Below, piece by piece: positions 1 through 9,043 of a DNA stretch of 64,000 bases. The stretch lies in assembly GCF_013393325.1 (NCBI RefSeq), contig NZ_QJRC01000091.1, forward strand, positions 1 through 64,000. Reading direction: 5' to 3'. The position numbers and the translations under genes are program-made. The stretch comes from Pseudomonas hunanensis. Its GTDB lineage: Bacteria > Pseudomonadota > Gammaproteobacteria > Pseudomonadales > Pseudomonadaceae. Each line of letters begins with the position of its first letter. Within the stretch, counting starts at the first letter, position 1. The notes beneath the pieces were generated by a model, which searched no databases, was not told the DNA's origin, and saw nothing but the letters and a program-made list of their open reading frames with translations.

Positions 1-396
1 TTCGGTGTAAGCCAAAGCACTTCCGCCACTGCCAGCTCGGCAGGGGGCGCCACTTCGGGGCGCGCCGAGGTGAGCCACTTCACTTTTACCAAGTTTCTCG
101 ACAGCGCCAGTTGCAAGCTCATGGAGGCCAGCTGCGCAGGGCAGCATCTCAAGGAGGTCAAACTCGCACTGTGCCGCGCGGGCGGCGACAAGCTCAAGTA
201 TTACGAGATTATTCTCGAAGAAGTAATCATTGCAGACTACACACAGAGTGCTGCCGATGGCGTGCCGATCGAGGTGGTTCGCCTCGATTACGGAAGGATC
301 AAGACCACCTACACCTTACAGAAGCGTATCGACGGTTCGGGCGGCGGCAATATTGCCGGCGGTTGGGACCGGATCGGCAACAAGAAATACGCGTGA
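1..396 (+). CDS. hcp: Type VI secretion tube protein Hcp (5' end outside window)
   Basis: The frame is open from base 1, so the first part of the gene is missing and about 131 C-terminal residues are seen. The visible part has the Hcp pattern: a FTKFLDSASCKL strand, then EVKLALCRAGGDKLKYYEI, and a VRLDYGRIKTTY strand before a glycine-rich end. Hcp forms the hexameric rings of the T6SS tube and also carries small effectors in its lumen. No other T6SS structural gene is in view, so this is probably an orphan hcp whose job is to deliver the effector encoded 10 bases downstream. The family call is firm; which T6SS it serves cannot be told from here. Confidence 0.85.
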   Translation, partial: FGVSQSTSATASSAGGATSGRAEVSHFTFTKFLDSASCKLMEASCAGQHLKEVKLALCRAGGDKLKYYEIILEEVIIADYTQSAADGVPIEVVRLDYGRIKTTYTLQKRIDGSGGGNIAGGWDRIGNKKYA

Positions 397-406
397 GGAA
401 ATTGCC

Positions 407-1384
407 ATGACCGAAGCTCGCGCGTTCATCAACCCCAAAATGCAGAACTACCACACACTCAAGGCCGGCCTTGCCCTGAGCGGCCACTCGGCCAGCAAGT
501 TCGATGTACTGAACTCACACATATACAACAGTGTGGTCAGAAGCGGCGAACTGGTCATTGTCGGTGACTGGTCCACGCCTTCGTGTACTAGCCAGGAGGC
601 GTTTCTGATGACGAAGGCTGCCGTAGCACACATGGGGTTGATGCGTAGCGGGCAAGGTGCAGATGAGTTTTTTCTGGATAATTTCGAGTTATTGAAGAGC
701 CTGCTTGCCCATGCCTCCATCGGTGCAGGCGTGGTCAGCGACGGTTGGAGCAGGCACTTGAAAGGCATTCAGGACACGTTGCTGGAAATTGAAAAGCTGT
801 ATCAGGAGCACATGAGTTCAGGAACGTTCAAGGCTCGCGATCAGTTTTATGCCAGGCGTGTGGCGCTGTTCGCCAGGCTGGATGAGCAGTTGAGCAAAAT
901 GGCAGCGTTTGGTGCCAGCTTGCGAAACAGAGGGTCGATCAAAAAAACGCTCGGCATCTCCACGAAAAGCTATTTGCATACAGGGGAAATTGCAGGGTAT
1001 GCCGATAAAGTCGCAGGGGTTGGCAAGGCCGCCAACCTGATCAAGAAAGGCGCCTATATAGGCGTTGCGTTGGAGGTCGCAAGCACAAGCTTATCAATCA
1101 AAAAAGCATGCACAGAAGGGAGAGAGGGAGAATGCAAAAGAGCTACCATCGTTGAGAGTGGTTCACTTGCAGGTGGCGTGGGAGGAGGCCTAATTGGCGC
1201 AATCGGTGGAAATTTGATTGGCATGGCAGCTTGCGGTGTGGTCTTCGGAATAGCATCAGGCGGGCCTGGAGCGATCGCTTGTGGGGTAGGGGGCGGAGCC
1301 TTGGGAGGAATGGTAGGCGGAGAGTTCGGAAGTGACGGAGGAGAATATCTGGGCGAAATTTTGTATGAGCGAGTGATAAAGTGA
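407..1384 (+). CDS. Putative Hcp-linked T6SS effector with C-terminal glycine zipper
   Basis: A 325-residue protein whose ATG lies 10 bases after the hcp stop, behind a GAGGAAATTG-type ribosome site; an in-frame upstream extension overlaps hcp and is rejected. Residues 1-180 are mostly helical and polar with no motif I recognise. Residues about 215-228 are hydrophobic. Residues about 252-313 are a run of GxxxG and GG repeats (glycine zipper), as in pore-forming toxins and in the T6SS effector Tse4. There is no PAAR, RHS or MIX signature, which fits cargo delivered through Hcp. The stop overlaps the next gene in GTGA, the usual layout of an effector and its immunity gene. Membrane pore formation is inferred from the zipper and from the membrane-type partner. 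Confidence 0.6.
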   Translation: MTEARAFINPKMQNYHTLKAGLALSGHSASKFDVLNSHIYNSVVRSGELVIVGDWSTPSCTSQEAFLMTKAAVAHMGLMRSGQGADEFFLDNFELLKSLLAHASIGAGVVSDGWSRHLKGIQDTLLEIEKLYQEHMSSGTFKARDQFYARRVALFARLDEQLSKMAAFGASLRNRGSIKKTLGISTKSYLHTGEIAGYADKVAGVGKAANLIKKGAYIGVALEVASTSLSIKKACTEGREGECKRATIVESGSLAGGVGGGLIGAIGGNLIGMAACGVVFGIASGGPGAIACGVGGGALGGMVGGEFGSDGGEYLGEILYERVIK

Positions 1385-1758
1385 CTACAATCCAACTTGT
1401 TTTGGGAGCGGCCTATGGCATTCTTTTTACCGCGATTTTTATCTCACTACCTGTAACGTTTTATTTATCACATCGCGACACCGAATATATAGAGTCCCTG
1501 CTGCCCAACTGCAAAATCGTAAAGGACAATAGAAAGCTATATTCTGAATTTGGCCTGACTGGCAAAATCATTAGATTTGGAGCACTGTCTATCATGTTAG
1601 TTTTCTCAGAAGCGTACGCACGCAGAGGCCTGACAAACCTTGAAGAAGTTGATAAGCTACCCGCTCGAATTAAAAAACGACTATGCAGACTCGTCATCTT
1701 CAACCTAGCATTATTTCTAGCACTACTGCTAATTAACGCATGCCGGCATTTCATTTAA
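1381..1758 (+). CDS. Putative membrane immunity protein for the upstream effector
   Basis: A 125-residue protein starting at a GTG that overlaps the effector stop, so the two are probably translationally coupled. It has a hydrophobic segment at about residues 5-29 and another at about 104-120, with a charged loop between (CKIVKDNRKLY, RRGLTNLEEVDKL). A small two-helix inner-membrane protein is what protects against pore-forming T6SS effectors such as Tse4. No named family is recognised. The gene is AT-rich for this genome: I count 24 G+C in the 60 bases from 1681 to 1740, against 40 of 60 at 3901-3960, consistent with recent acquisition. Confidence 0.5.
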   Translation: MTTIQLVLGAAYGILFTAIFISLPVTFYLSHRDTEYIESLLPNCKIVKDNRKLYSEFGLTGKIIRFGALSIMLVFSEAYARRGLTNLEEVDKLPARIKKRLCRLVIFNLALFLALLLINACRHFI

Positions 1759-1802
1759 ATCTCGCGCCCTGCCGCGCCGGCGGTGGCAGACTCAAGTACT
1801 TC
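1758..1802 (+). pseudogene. Short relic of a second hcp gene
   Basis: Read in one frame these 45 bases give N-L-A-P-C-R-A-G-G-G-R-L-K-Y-F. The intact hcp at 154-201 encodes a segment containing K-L-A-L-C-R-A-G-G-D-K-L-K-Y-Y. By hand, 34 of 45 bases and 10 of 15 residues match with no gap. No similarity is seen on either side, and a stop follows at 1821. It begins at the last base of the immunity gene's stop codon. The simplest reading is the scar of a recombination between hcp copies that brought in or replaced the effector-immunity pair. Confidence 0.6.
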
Positions 1803-2102
1803 TGTATAACGAGCCCGACGTGAAAAGTGCATCTTATTAAGCCTTTGGATTATTCACATCATCTTATTCAGAGCACTGCTGCTGTCGCATTATCTATGAC
1901 ATGATGCGTGGGCAACACGACCATTTTCATAGCCTTTGAATCCATCTCAGAACCCCGACATCGGCACCGAACCTATCGCCCCACTGCGTTGTCCGACGCT
2001 TGCGCCACCCAGGCTGTAAACCACGACCTTCGCAGGTGGGTTTGCCCCCGCGCTTGTGTCATCATGCTCCGACCGCCGGTGAGTCCTCCTATAAGCCTTT
2101 CT
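1803..2102. other. Intergenic region upstream of the TPR lipoprotein gene
   Basis: Three hundred bases with no convincing gene on either strand. The left half is AT-rich (TTATTAAGCCTTTGG, CACATCATCTTATTC) like the T6SS cassette; the right half returns to normal composition and should hold the promoter of the TPR gene. A ribosome site (GAGTCCTCC region) sits shortly before the start at 2103. No clear -35/-10 pair was identified. Confidence 0.4.
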
Positions 2103-3824
2103 ATGAACAAACCATACGCATTGCTGCTTGCCTTCGCCCTGCTCCAGGGCTGCCAGAGCCTGGCCCCGCAAAAAGCCGAGCCTCCCGTCGCCGAAGCCGG
2201 CAAGGGCGAGGCGGAAAAGCCCGTGGTGTATGGCTCGTTCAAGCAGGACACACTCTATAGCCTGTTGGTAGCCGAGCTGGCCGGCCAGCGCAACCGCTTC
2301 GACATCGCCCTGGCCAACTACACCGACCAGGCGGCAAAAACCCAGGACCCTGGGGTTTCCGAGCGCGCCTACCGCATTGCCGAATACCTCGGTGCTGACG
2401 AGCCGTCGCTGGACAATGCATTAGTCTGGGCCCGTAACGACCCGCAGAACCTCGACGCCCAACGTGCCGCCGCCATCCAACTGGCCCGCGCTGGCCGCTA
2501 TGACGACTCCATGGCCTACATGGAAAAGGTTCTACAGGGCCAGGGCGACACCCACTTCGACTTCCTCGCCCTGTCTGCGGCCGAAACCGACCAGAGCACC
2601 CGCGACGGCCTGCTGCAAAGCTTCGAGCGCCTGCTGGTGAAATACCCTGACAACGGCCAACTGGTATTCGGCAAGGCCTTGTTGCTGAACCAGGACGGCA
2701 AGGCCGAAGAAGCCCTGGAGCTGCTCGAATCGCACCCGGCTCAAAACGGCGAAATTGCCCCGATCCTCCTGCGCGCTCGCCTGTTGCAGGCCCTGGACCG
2801 TGGTCCGGAGGCTCTGCCACTGCTGCGCGGCGCAATCCGCGACAACCCGGACGACAAACGCCTGCGCCTGACCTACGCCCGCACCCTGGTCGAACAGGAC
2901 CGCATCGCCGATGCCAAGGGCGAGTTCCTCAGCCTGGTCCAGCAATACCCCGATGATGACGAACTGCGCTACTCGTTGGCCTTGGTGTGCCTGGAGAACA
3001 AAGACTGGGATGAAGCCGAAGGCTACCTGCAGGAATTGATCGAGCGTGAGAGCAACGTCGACGCCGCACACCTGAACCTGGGCCGCATCCGCGAGGAGCG
3101 CCACGACCCTGCTGGCGCCCTGCGTGAGTACGCCCTGGTCGGCCCTGGCCCCGACTACTTGCCGGCACAACTGCGCCAGGCCGACATCCTGATCGCCAAC
3201 GGCCGCAGCAGCGAGGCCTCGCGCCTGCTTGCCGAAGCCCGCGAAGCCCAGCCAGACTACGCCATCCAGCTGTACCTGATCGAATCGGAAAGCTACAGCA
3301 ACAACAACAAGGACGCCCAGGCCAGCCAGGTGCTGCAGCAAGCCATCCAGCGCTACCCGGACGACCTCAACCTGCTGTACACCCGCGCCATGCTGGCCGA
3401 AAAGCGCGACGACCTGGCGCAAATGGAGAAAGACCTGCGCGCCATCATCGCCCGCGAGCCAGAAAACGCCATGGCCCTGAACGCCCTGGGCTACACCCTG
3501 GCCGACCGCACCACTCGCTATACCGAAGCCAAGGCACTGATCGACAAAGCCCACCAGCTGACCCCGGACGACCCGGCAGTGCTCGATAGCCTGGGCTGGG
3601 TCAGCTACCGCCTGGGCAACCTCGACGCAGCGGAAACCTACCTGCGCCAGGCCTTTGCGAGCTTCCCCGACCACGAAGTGGCCGCTCACCTGGGCGAAGT
3701 GCTGTGGGCCAATGGCAAGCGCCGTGAAGCCCGCCAGGTCTGGGCGAAGGGCTTCGAAGCCCAGGCCGACAGCCCCATCCTGCGCAAGACCATTTTGCGC
3801 CTGACCGGATCCGAGACTCTTTAA
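2103..3824 (+). CDS. TPR-repeat outer-membrane lipoprotein
   Basis: A 573-residue protein. The start chosen ([11 protein letters not shown]) gives a signal peptide with the lipobox LLQGC and lipidated Cys17; the longer upstream frame would bury this signal. The rest is a string of tetratricopeptide repeats from about residue 70 to the end, for example around [19 protein letters not shown] and [20 protein letters not shown]. Such proteins act as periplasmic scaffolds at the outer membrane; the client is unknown. lolB follows after 4 bases and ispE after that, the conserved pseudomonad order, so the three are probably cotranscribed. Family is firm, specific role is not. Confidence 0.85.
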   Translation: MNKPYALLLAFALLQGCQSLAPQKAEPPVAEAGKGEAEKPVVYGSFKQDTLYSLLVAELAGQRNRFDIALANYTDQAAKTQDPGVSERAYRIAEYLGADEPSLDNALVWARNDPQNLDAQRAAAIQLARAGRYDDSMAYMEKVLQGQGDTHFDFLALSAAETDQSTRDGLLQSFERLLVKYPDNGQLVFGKALLLNQDGKAEEALELLESHPAQNGEIAPILLRARLLQALDRGPEALPLLRGAIRDNPDDKRLRLTYARTLVEQDRIADAKGEFLSLVQQYPDDDELRYSLALVCLENKDWDEAEGYLQELIERESNVDAAHLNLGRIREERHDPAGALREYALVGPGPDYLPAQLRQADILIANGRSSEASRLLAEAREAQPDYAIQLYLIESESYSNNNKDAQASQVLQQAIQRYPDDLNLLYTRAMLAEKRDDLAQMEKDLRAIIAREPENAMALNALGYTLADRTTRYTEAKALIDKAHQLTPDDPAVLDSLGWVSYRLGNLDAAETYLRQAFASFPDHEVAAHLGEVLWANGKRREARQVWAKGFEAQADSPILRKTILRLTGSETL

Positions 3825-3828
3825 CGCC

Positions 3829-4446
3829 ATGTTCCTGCGCCATTGCATCACCTTCACCCTTATCGCCCTGCTGGCCGGCTGTGCCGGCTTCGGTAGCCGA
3901 GAAGCCCTGCAGGGTCACGGCGACCCGCAGCAGTGGCGCGCCCATAAAGAACAGCTGAGCAGCCTCGATGGCTGGCAGATCAACGGCAAGGTCGGCATCC
4001 GCGCCCCGCGCGACTCCGGCAGCGGCACCCTGTTCTGGTTGCAACGCCAGGACTACTACGACATTCGCCTGGCCGGCCCGCTGGGCCGTGGCGCCGCACG
4101 CCTGACCGGGCGCCCAGGTGGCGTGGTGCTCGAAGTGGCCAACCAGGGCCGCTACGAGGCCACAAGCCCCGAAGCCCTGCTTGAAGAACAACTGGGCTGG
4201 CAGCTGCCAGTCTCGCACCTGGTCTGGTGGGTGCGCGGCCTGCCTGCCCCCGACAGCAAGAGCAAGCTGACCCTGGATGGTGACAGCCGCCTGGCCAGCC
4301 TCGATCAGGATGGCTGGCAGGTACAGTACCTGAGCTACACCGAACAAAACGGTTACTGGCTGCCCGAGCGCCTGAAACTGCACGGCAAGGACCTGGACGT
4401 GACCCTGGTGGTCAAGGACTGGCAACCGCGCCAGCTGGGGCACTGA
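3829..4446 (+). CDS. lolB: Outer-membrane lipoprotein receptor LolB
   Basis: A 205-residue lipoprotein with signal peptide and lipobox LLAGC (Cys18). LolB accepts lipoproteins from the periplasmic carrier LolA and inserts them into the outer membrane. Length and the order LolB-IspE-tRNA-Gln-Prs match the family. Conserved features include the [10 protein letters not shown] strand after the signal and the [11 protein letters not shown] segment near the middle. It starts 4 bases after the TPR gene and ends 4 bases before ispE, so it is mid-operon. Confidence 0.93.
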   Translation: MFLRHCITFTLIALLAGCAGFGSREALQGHGDPQQWRAHKEQLSSLDGWQINGKVGIRAPRDSGSGTLFWLQRQDYYDIRLAGPLGRGAARLTGRPGGVVLEVANQGRYEATSPEALLEEQLGWQLPVSHLVWWVRGLPAPDSKSKLTLDGDSRLASLDQDGWQVQYLSYTEQNGYWLPERLKLHGKDLDVTLVVKDWQPRQLGH

Positions 4447-4450
4447 CCCT

Positions 4451-5311
4451 ATGCACACGCTCACCCTGCCCGCCCCGGCCAAGCTCAACCTGTGGTTGCA
4501 CATCATCGGCCGCCGCGCCGACGGTTACCACGAGCTGGAAACGGTGTTCCAGTTCCTCGACCACGGCGACGAACTGAGCTTCGCCCTGCGTGAAGACGGC
4601 GTGATCCGCCTGCACACCGAGATCGAGGCCGTCCCCCACGACAGCAACCTGATCGTGCGCGCCGCGCGCAAGCTGCAAGAACAATCAGGCACCGCACTCG
4701 GTGCCGATATCTGGCTGACCAAGGTGCTGCCCATGGGCGGCGGCATCGGCGGCGGCAGCTCGGATGCCGCCACCACCCTGCTGGCCCTCGCCCACCTGTG
4801 GCAACTGGATTGGGACGAAGACCGCCTGGCCGCACTGGGCCTGAGCCTGGGTGCCGACGTGCCGGTGTTCGTACGCGGCCATGCGGCGTTCGCCCAAGGT
4901 GTGGGCGAGCAACTGACACCGGTCGACCCGATCGAGCCCTGGTATGTCGTACTGGTGCCGCAAGTGTCTGTCAGCACAGTAGAAATTTTTTCACATCCAC
5001 AGTTGACACGTGATTCACTCCCCCTTAAGATGCGCCCCGTTCCCGAGGGAAACAGTCGAAATGACTGCCAACCGGTGGTAGAGCAGAATTACCCAGAAGT
5101 TCGCAATGCGTTGAATTCACTGGGGAAATTCACTGAGGCTCGGCTAACCGGCACTGGAAGTTGTGTGTTTGGGGCCTTCCCAAGCAAAGCCGAAGCTGAT
5201 AAAGTTCTGGCCCTTCTTTCAGCGACCCAAACAGGGTTTGTGGCGAAAGGAAGCAATATTTCGATGTTGCATCGCAAGCTGCAAAGTCTGGTCAAGAAGT
5301 CGAGCGCATAA
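4451..5311 (+). CDS. ispE: 4-diphosphocytidyl-2-C-methyl-D-erythritol kinase
   Basis: A 286-residue GHMP-family kinase that phosphorylates CDP-methylerythritol in the MEP pathway of isoprenoid synthesis. The N-terminus [16 protein letters not shown] carries the substrate lysine, and the ATP-binding glycine loop [13 protein letters not shown] is at about residues 94-106. A late glycine motif ([10 protein letters not shown]) matches the family's third motif. Codon use shifts toward A/T from about 4975 to 5110, where a strong sigma70-like promoter overlaps the coding sequence. tRNA-Gln follows 20 bases after the stop. Confidence 0.95.
   Translation: MHTLTLPAPAKLNLWLHIIGRRADGYHELETVFQFLDHGDELSFALREDGVIRLHTEIEAVPHDSNLIVRAARKLQEQSGTALGADIWLTKVLPMGGGIGGGSSDAATTLLALAHLWQLDWDEDRLAALGLSLGADVPVFVRGHAAFAQGVGEQLTPVDPIEPWYVVLVPQVSVSTVEIFSHPQLTRDSLPLKMRPVPEGNSRNDCQPVVEQNYPEVRNALNSLGKFTEARLTGTGSCVFGAFPSKAEADKVLALLSATQTGFVAKGSNISMLHRKLQSLVKKSSA
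5003..5031 (+). promoter_or_regulatory. Sigma70-type promoter inside ispE
   Basis: TTGACA at 5003-5008 and TAAGAT at 5026-5031 are separated by 17 bases. This is a perfect -35 and a good -10 at ideal spacing, pointing toward tRNA-Gln and prs about 300 bases downstream. It lies in the only clearly AT-rich stretch of ispE, suggesting the codons are constrained by the promoter. Not experimentally shown here. Confidence 0.55.
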
Positions 5312-5331
5312 GCGTTCGCAGCAACAGATAC

Positions 5332-5406
5332 AGGGGCGTCGCCAAGCGGTAAGGCAGCAGGTTTTGATCCTGCCATGCGTTGGTTCGAATCCAGCCGCCC
5401 CTGCCA
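5332..5406 (+). tRNA. tRNA-Gln (anticodon TTG)
   Basis: A full cloverleaf can be drawn. The acceptor arms AGGGGCG and CGCCCCT pair over 7 bases, followed by discriminator G and an encoded CCA. The anticodon loop TTTTGAT gives anticodon TTG, read as glutamine. The T arm contains GGTTCGAATCC. It sits between ispE and prs, its standard place in pseudomonads. Confidence 0.95.
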
Positions 5407-5454
5407 TTTTCCTTATACTCATCCAGGTATACCCTCAGCCTTCAGGTACTGCGC

Positions 5455-6396
5455 GTGTCCAAGATGATGGTCTTTACGGGGAACGCTAACCCCGATCTGG
5501 CTCGGCGTGTCGTACGTCAGCTGCATATCCCTCTCGGTGACGTCTCTGTCGGTAAATTCTCCGACGGCGAGATCAGCACTGAGATCAATGAAAATGTTCG
5601 CGGTAAAGACGTTTTCATTATTCAGCCGACCTGTGCCCCGACCAACGATAATCTGATGGAACTGGTAGTGATGGCCGACGCCTTCCGCCGCTCCTCAGCC
5701 TCCCGAATCACCGCCGTGATTCCTTACTTCGGATATGCCCGCCAGGACCGCCGTCCGCGTTCGGCACGTGTAGCCATCAGCGCCAAAGTCGTCGCTGACA
5801 TGCTCACTGTCGTAGGTATCGACCGTGTACTCACCGTCGACCTGCACGCTGACCAGATCCAAGGCTTCTTCGATATCCCCGTCGACAACATCTACGGCTC
5901 GCCCGTACTGGTCGACGACATCGAAGACCAGCGTTTCGAGAACCTGATGATCGTCTCCCCGGACATCGGTGGTGTCGTGCGCGCACGCGCTGTCGCCAAG
6001 TCCCTGGGCGTCGACCTGGGTATCATCGACAAACGCCGCGAAAAGGCTAACCACTCCGAGGTTATGCACATCATCGGCGACGTCGAAGGGCGCACTTGCA
6101 TCCTGGTAGACGACATGGTCGACACCGCCGGCACCCTGTGCCACGCGGCCAAAGCCCTGAAAGAGCACGGCGCTGCCAAGGTTTACGCCTACTGCACGCA
6201 CCCTGTCCTGTCGGGCCGCGCGATCGAGAACATCGAGAAGTCGGTACTGGACGAGCTGGTGGTGACCAACACCGTACCGCTGTCCGCCGCTGCTCAAGCC
6301 TGTGACCGTATCCGCCAGCTGGATATCGCACCGGTTGTCGCTGAAGCGGTACGCCGCATCAGCAACGAAGAATCGATCAGCGCGATGTTCCGCTAA
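5455..6396 (+). CDS. prs: Ribose-phosphate pyrophosphokinase (PRPP synthetase)
   Basis: A 313-residue enzyme making phosphoribosyl pyrophosphate from ribose 5-phosphate and ATP, the precursor of purines, pyrimidines, histidine, tryptophan and NAD. The start is the GTG giving (M)[19 protein letters not shown]; the longer frame runs back into the tRNA. The PRPP-binding loop [11 protein letters not shown] lies at about residues 217-227, and the RQDRRPR flexible loop at about 100. Length matches the family. A strong intrinsic terminator follows. Confidence 0.96.
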   Translation: MSKMMVFTGNANPDLARRVVRQLHIPLGDVSVGKFSDGEISTEINENVRGKDVFIIQPTCAPTNDNLMELVVMADAFRRSSASRITAVIPYFGYARQDRRPRSARVAISAKVVADMLTVVGIDRVLTVDLHADQIQGFFDIPVDNIYGSPVLVDDIEDQRFENLMIVSPDIGGVVRARAVAKSLGVDLGIIDKRREKANHSEVMHIIGDVEGRTCILVDDMVDTAGTLCHAAKALKEHGAAKVYAYCTHPVLSGRAIENIEKSVLDELVVTNTVPLSAAAQACDRIRQLDIAPVVAEAVRRISNEESISAMFR

Positions 6397-6420
6397 GCGG
6401 GACACGTGTTGATGTGAAGC

Positions 6421-6456
6421 GCCCCGCCCCAACCTGTGTTGGGGCGGGGCTTTTTT
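6421..6456 (+). terminator. Rho-independent terminator after prs
   Basis: A 13-base stem GCCCCGCCCCAAC pairs perfectly with GTTGGGGCGGGGC around the loop CTGT and is followed by six T. It separates prs from rplY. Confidence 0.9.
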
Positions 6457-6516
6457 GCCATCCCCGTCTGGCGCTGGTCGCAAACGCCATTCGGGAGGCT
6501 ATTTTGGAGAAACAAA

Positions 6517-7110
6517 ATGACTGACTTCATCCTGAACGCCCAAGCGCGTACTGACCTGGGGAAAGGTGCGAGCCGCCGCCTGCGTCACGCCGCCAGCATC
6601 CCTGCCGTTGTTTACGGTGGCGATAAAGAAGCCCAATCCCTGACCATCGTGGCCAAGGAAATCGCCAAACTGTTCGAAAACGAAGCTGCCTACAGCCACG
6701 TTATCGAACTGAACGTCGACGGCGCCAAGCAGAACGTCGTGGTCAAGGCCATGCAGCGCCACCCAGCCAAAGGCTTCATCATGCACGCCGACTTCGTTCG
6801 CGTCGTTGCTGGCCAGAAGCTGACTGCCAAGGTTCCGGTTCACTTCATCGGTGAAGAAGCCCCGGTCAAGAAAGGCGGCGAGATCTCGCACGTTGTTTCC
6901 GAGATCGAAGTTTCCTGCGAAGCCAAAGACCTGCCTGAGTTCATCGAAGTTGACCTGGCCAACGCCGAAGTCGGCACCATCATCCACCTGTCGGACCTGA
7001 AAGCTCCGAAAGGCGTAGAGTTCGTCGCTCTGGCCCACGGTGATGACAAAGCTGTTGCCAACGTTCACGCTCCACGCGTTGCTCCAGAAGCAGAAGGCGC
7101 TGCCGAGTAA
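6517..7110 (+). CDS. rplY: 50S ribosomal protein L25 (general stress protein Ctc type)
   Basis: A 197-residue protein of the long L25/TL5/Ctc class: an N-terminal 5S-rRNA-binding domain (residues 1-95, beginning [20 protein letters not shown]) plus a C-terminal TL5-like beta domain. The ATG follows the ribosome site TTTTGGAGAAACAAA; the longer frame starts inside the prs terminator and is rejected. pth follows after 79 bases containing a strong hairpin. Confidence 0.95.
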   Translation: MTDFILNAQARTDLGKGASRRLRHAASIPAVVYGGDKEAQSLTIVAKEIAKLFENEAAYSHVIELNVDGAKQNVVVKAMQRHPAKGFIMHADFVRVVAGQKLTAKVPVHFIGEEAPVKKGGEISHVVSEIEVSCEAKDLPEFIEVDLANAEVGTIIHLSDLKAPKGVEFVALAHGDDKAVANVHAPRVAPEAEGAAE

Positions 7111-7134
7111 TCCACTCGCACGCCGGCGTTGATC

Positions 7135-7163
7135 GGGTTACAGTGCCGCGCGCACTGTAACCC
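7135..7163 (+). repeat. Perfect 11-bp hairpin between rplY and pth
   Basis: GGGTTACAGTG (7135-7145) pairs exactly with CACTGTAACCC (7153-7163) across a CCGCGCG loop. No T-tract follows, so it is more likely an RNA processing or stability element, or a weak attenuator, than a full terminator. Confidence 0.55.
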
Positions 7164-7189
7164 ACCAACTCCAAGGAAGAGCCCCTGAC

Positions 7190-7774
7190 GTGACCGCCAT
7201 CCAGTTGATCGTTGGCCTGGGTAACCCCGGCCCCGAATACGAACAGACCCGGCATAACGCAGGGGCTCTTTTCGTTGAACGCATTGCCAGCGCCCAGCGT
7301 GTTTCGCTGACCGCTGACAAAAAATATTTCGGCCTGACGGCTAAATTCAGCCATCAGGGCAACGACGTTCGTTTGTTGATCCCCACCACCTACATGAACC
7401 GCAGCGGCCAGTCCGTGGCGGCCTTGGCCAATTTCTTCCGCATCAAGCCGGAAGCGATCCTGGTGGCACACGACGAACTCGACCTGCCCCCAGGCGTTGC
7501 CAAGCTCAAGCGCGGCGGCGGCCATGGTGGGCACAACGGCCTGCGCGACATCATCGCGCAGCTCGGTAACCAGAACGACTTCCACCGCCTGCGGCTTGGC
7601 ATCGGCCACCCAGGTGACGCCAAACTGGTATCCAACTTCGTCCTGGGCCGCGCGCCGCGCGCCGAGCAGGAGAAGCTCGACGCCAGCATCGATTTTGCCC
7701 TCGGCGTGCTGCCGGACGTGCTTGCCGGCGATTTCGCCAAGGCGATGCGCGAGCTGCACAGCCAGAAGGCCTGA
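7190..7774 (+). CDS. pth: Peptidyl-tRNA hydrolase
   Basis: A 194-residue enzyme that frees tRNA from peptidyl-tRNA dropped by ribosomes. It starts at GTG behind an AAGGAAGAG ribosome site. The substrate Asn is in [17 protein letters not shown] and the catalytic His in TRHNAG at about residue 23; the conserved HDELDLPPG is near residue 95, and [12 protein letters not shown] follows. rplY-pth-ychF is the typical order; ychF starts 24 bases later. Confidence 0.96.
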   Translation: MTAIQLIVGLGNPGPEYEQTRHNAGALFVERIASAQRVSLTADKKYFGLTAKFSHQGNDVRLLIPTTYMNRSGQSVAALANFFRIKPEAILVAHDELDLPPGVAKLKRGGGHGGHNGLRDIIAQLGNQNDFHRLRLGIGHPGDAKLVSNFVLGRAPRAEQEKLDASIDFALGVLPDVLAGDFAKAMRELHSQKA

Positions 7775-7798
7775 TTTCCTTTAGAGAGGGGAATACCC

Positions 7799-8899
7799 AT
7801 GGGTTTCAATTGCGGCATCGTCGGCCTGCCCAACGTCGGCAAGTCCACCCTGTTCAACGCCCTGACCAAGTCTGGCATCGCGGCGGAGAACTTCCCTTTC
7901 TGCACCATCGAGCCAAACAGCGGCATCGTGCCAATGCCCGACGCTCGTTTGGCTGCGCTGGCTGAAATCGTCAAGCCAAACCGCATCCTGCCGACCACCA
8001 TGGAATTCGTCGACATCGCCGGCCTGGTTGCCGGTGCGTCGAAAGGCGAAGGCCTGGGCAACAAGTTCCTCGCCAACATCCGCGAGACCGACGCCATTGC
8101 CCACGTGGTGCGCTGCTTCGAAGACGAGAACGTGATCCACGTTTCCAACAGCGTCGACCCCAAGCGTGACATCGAGATCATCGACCTCGAACTGATCTTC
8201 GCCGACCTCGACAGCTGCGAAAAGCAGCTGCAGAAAGTAGCCCGCAACGCCAAAGGCGGCGACAAGGAAGCCTTGGCGCAGAAGGCAATACTGGAAAAGC
8301 TGATCCCGCACTTCACCGAAGGCAAGCCTGCACGCAGCCTGATGAAGCACATGGCTGACGACGAAAAAGCTGTCATTCGTGGCTTCCACCTGCTGACCAG
8401 CAAGCCGGTGATGTACATCGCCAACGTGGCCGAAGACGGCTTCGACAACAACCCGCACCTGGACGTGGTCAAGGCCATCGCCGAGGAAGAAGGCGCGGTA
8501 GTGGTGCCGGTGTGCAACAAGATCGAGGCAGAAATCGCCGAGCTGGAAGATGGTGAAGAGAAGGACATGTTCCTCGAGGCCCTGGGCCTGGAAGAGCCTG
8601 GCCTGAACCGCGTGATCCGCGCCGGTTACGAGCTGCTGAACCTGCAGACCTACTTCACTGCCGGCGTGCAGGAAGTACGTGCCTGGACCGTACGCGTAGG
8701 TGCCACCGCACCACAAGCCGCAGGCGTGATCCACACCGACTTCGAGAAAGGCTTCATCCGCGCTGAAGTGGTGGCCTATGATGACTTCATCCAGTTCAAG
8801 GGTGAAAGCGGTGCCAAGGAAGCCGGTAAATGGCGTTTGGAAGGCAAGGACTACATCGTCAAAGACGGTGACGTGATGCACTTCCGCTTTAACGTCTGA
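7799..8899 (+). CDS. ychF: Redox-regulated ATPase YchF (Obg-like, OLA1 family)
   Basis: A 366-residue P-loop protein that prefers ATP and binds ribosomes. G1 is [14 protein letters not shown] at the N-terminus, G3 is DIAGLV at about residue 74 and the specificity motif is NKIEAE near 240. The C-terminal TGS domain includes [17 protein letters not shown]. Length is standard. It closes the conserved block; an intrinsic terminator follows and then the accessory DNA begins. Confidence 0.96.
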   Translation: MGFNCGIVGLPNVGKSTLFNALTKSGIAAENFPFCTIEPNSGIVPMPDARLAALAEIVKPNRILPTTMEFVDIAGLVAGASKGEGLGNKFLANIRETDAIAHVVRCFEDENVIHVSNSVDPKRDIEIIDLELIFADLDSCEKQLQKVARNAKGGDKEALAQKAILEKLIPHFTEGKPARSLMKHMADDEKAVIRGFHLLTSKPVMYIANVAEDGFDNNPHLDVVKAIAEEEGAVVVPVCNKIEAEIAELEDGEEKDMFLEALGLEEPGLNRVIRAGYELLNLQTYFTAGVQEVRAWTVRVGATAPQAAGVIHTDFEKGFIRAEVVAYDDFIQFKGESGAKEAGKWRLEGKDYIVKDGDVMHFRFNV

Positions 8900-8940
8900 T
8901 GGGCACCGTGGAATTCCACGCTACTTGAAAGACTTCAGAC

Positions 8941-8972
8941 CCCCCGTGATCGCCAGGCGATACGGGGGTTTT
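8941..8972 (+). terminator. Terminator after ychF
   Basis: CCCCCGT-G-ATCGCC pairs with GGCGAT-ACGGGGG, with one bulged G and a single-base loop position, followed by TTTT. It ends the ychF transcript before the convergent dynamin-like operon. Confidence 0.8.
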
Positions 8973-9043
8973 GTATTCAAGGGCCACCATTTTCATCTGT
9001 AACCCCGGCCAAGAAACAGCTTCGTATCTTAGAAACCAACTCG

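Noticed and set aside
2532-3857. 441-codon minus-strand open frame
   Set aside because: Antisense to the TPR lipoprotein gene; rich in Val, Gln and Gly with no family features.
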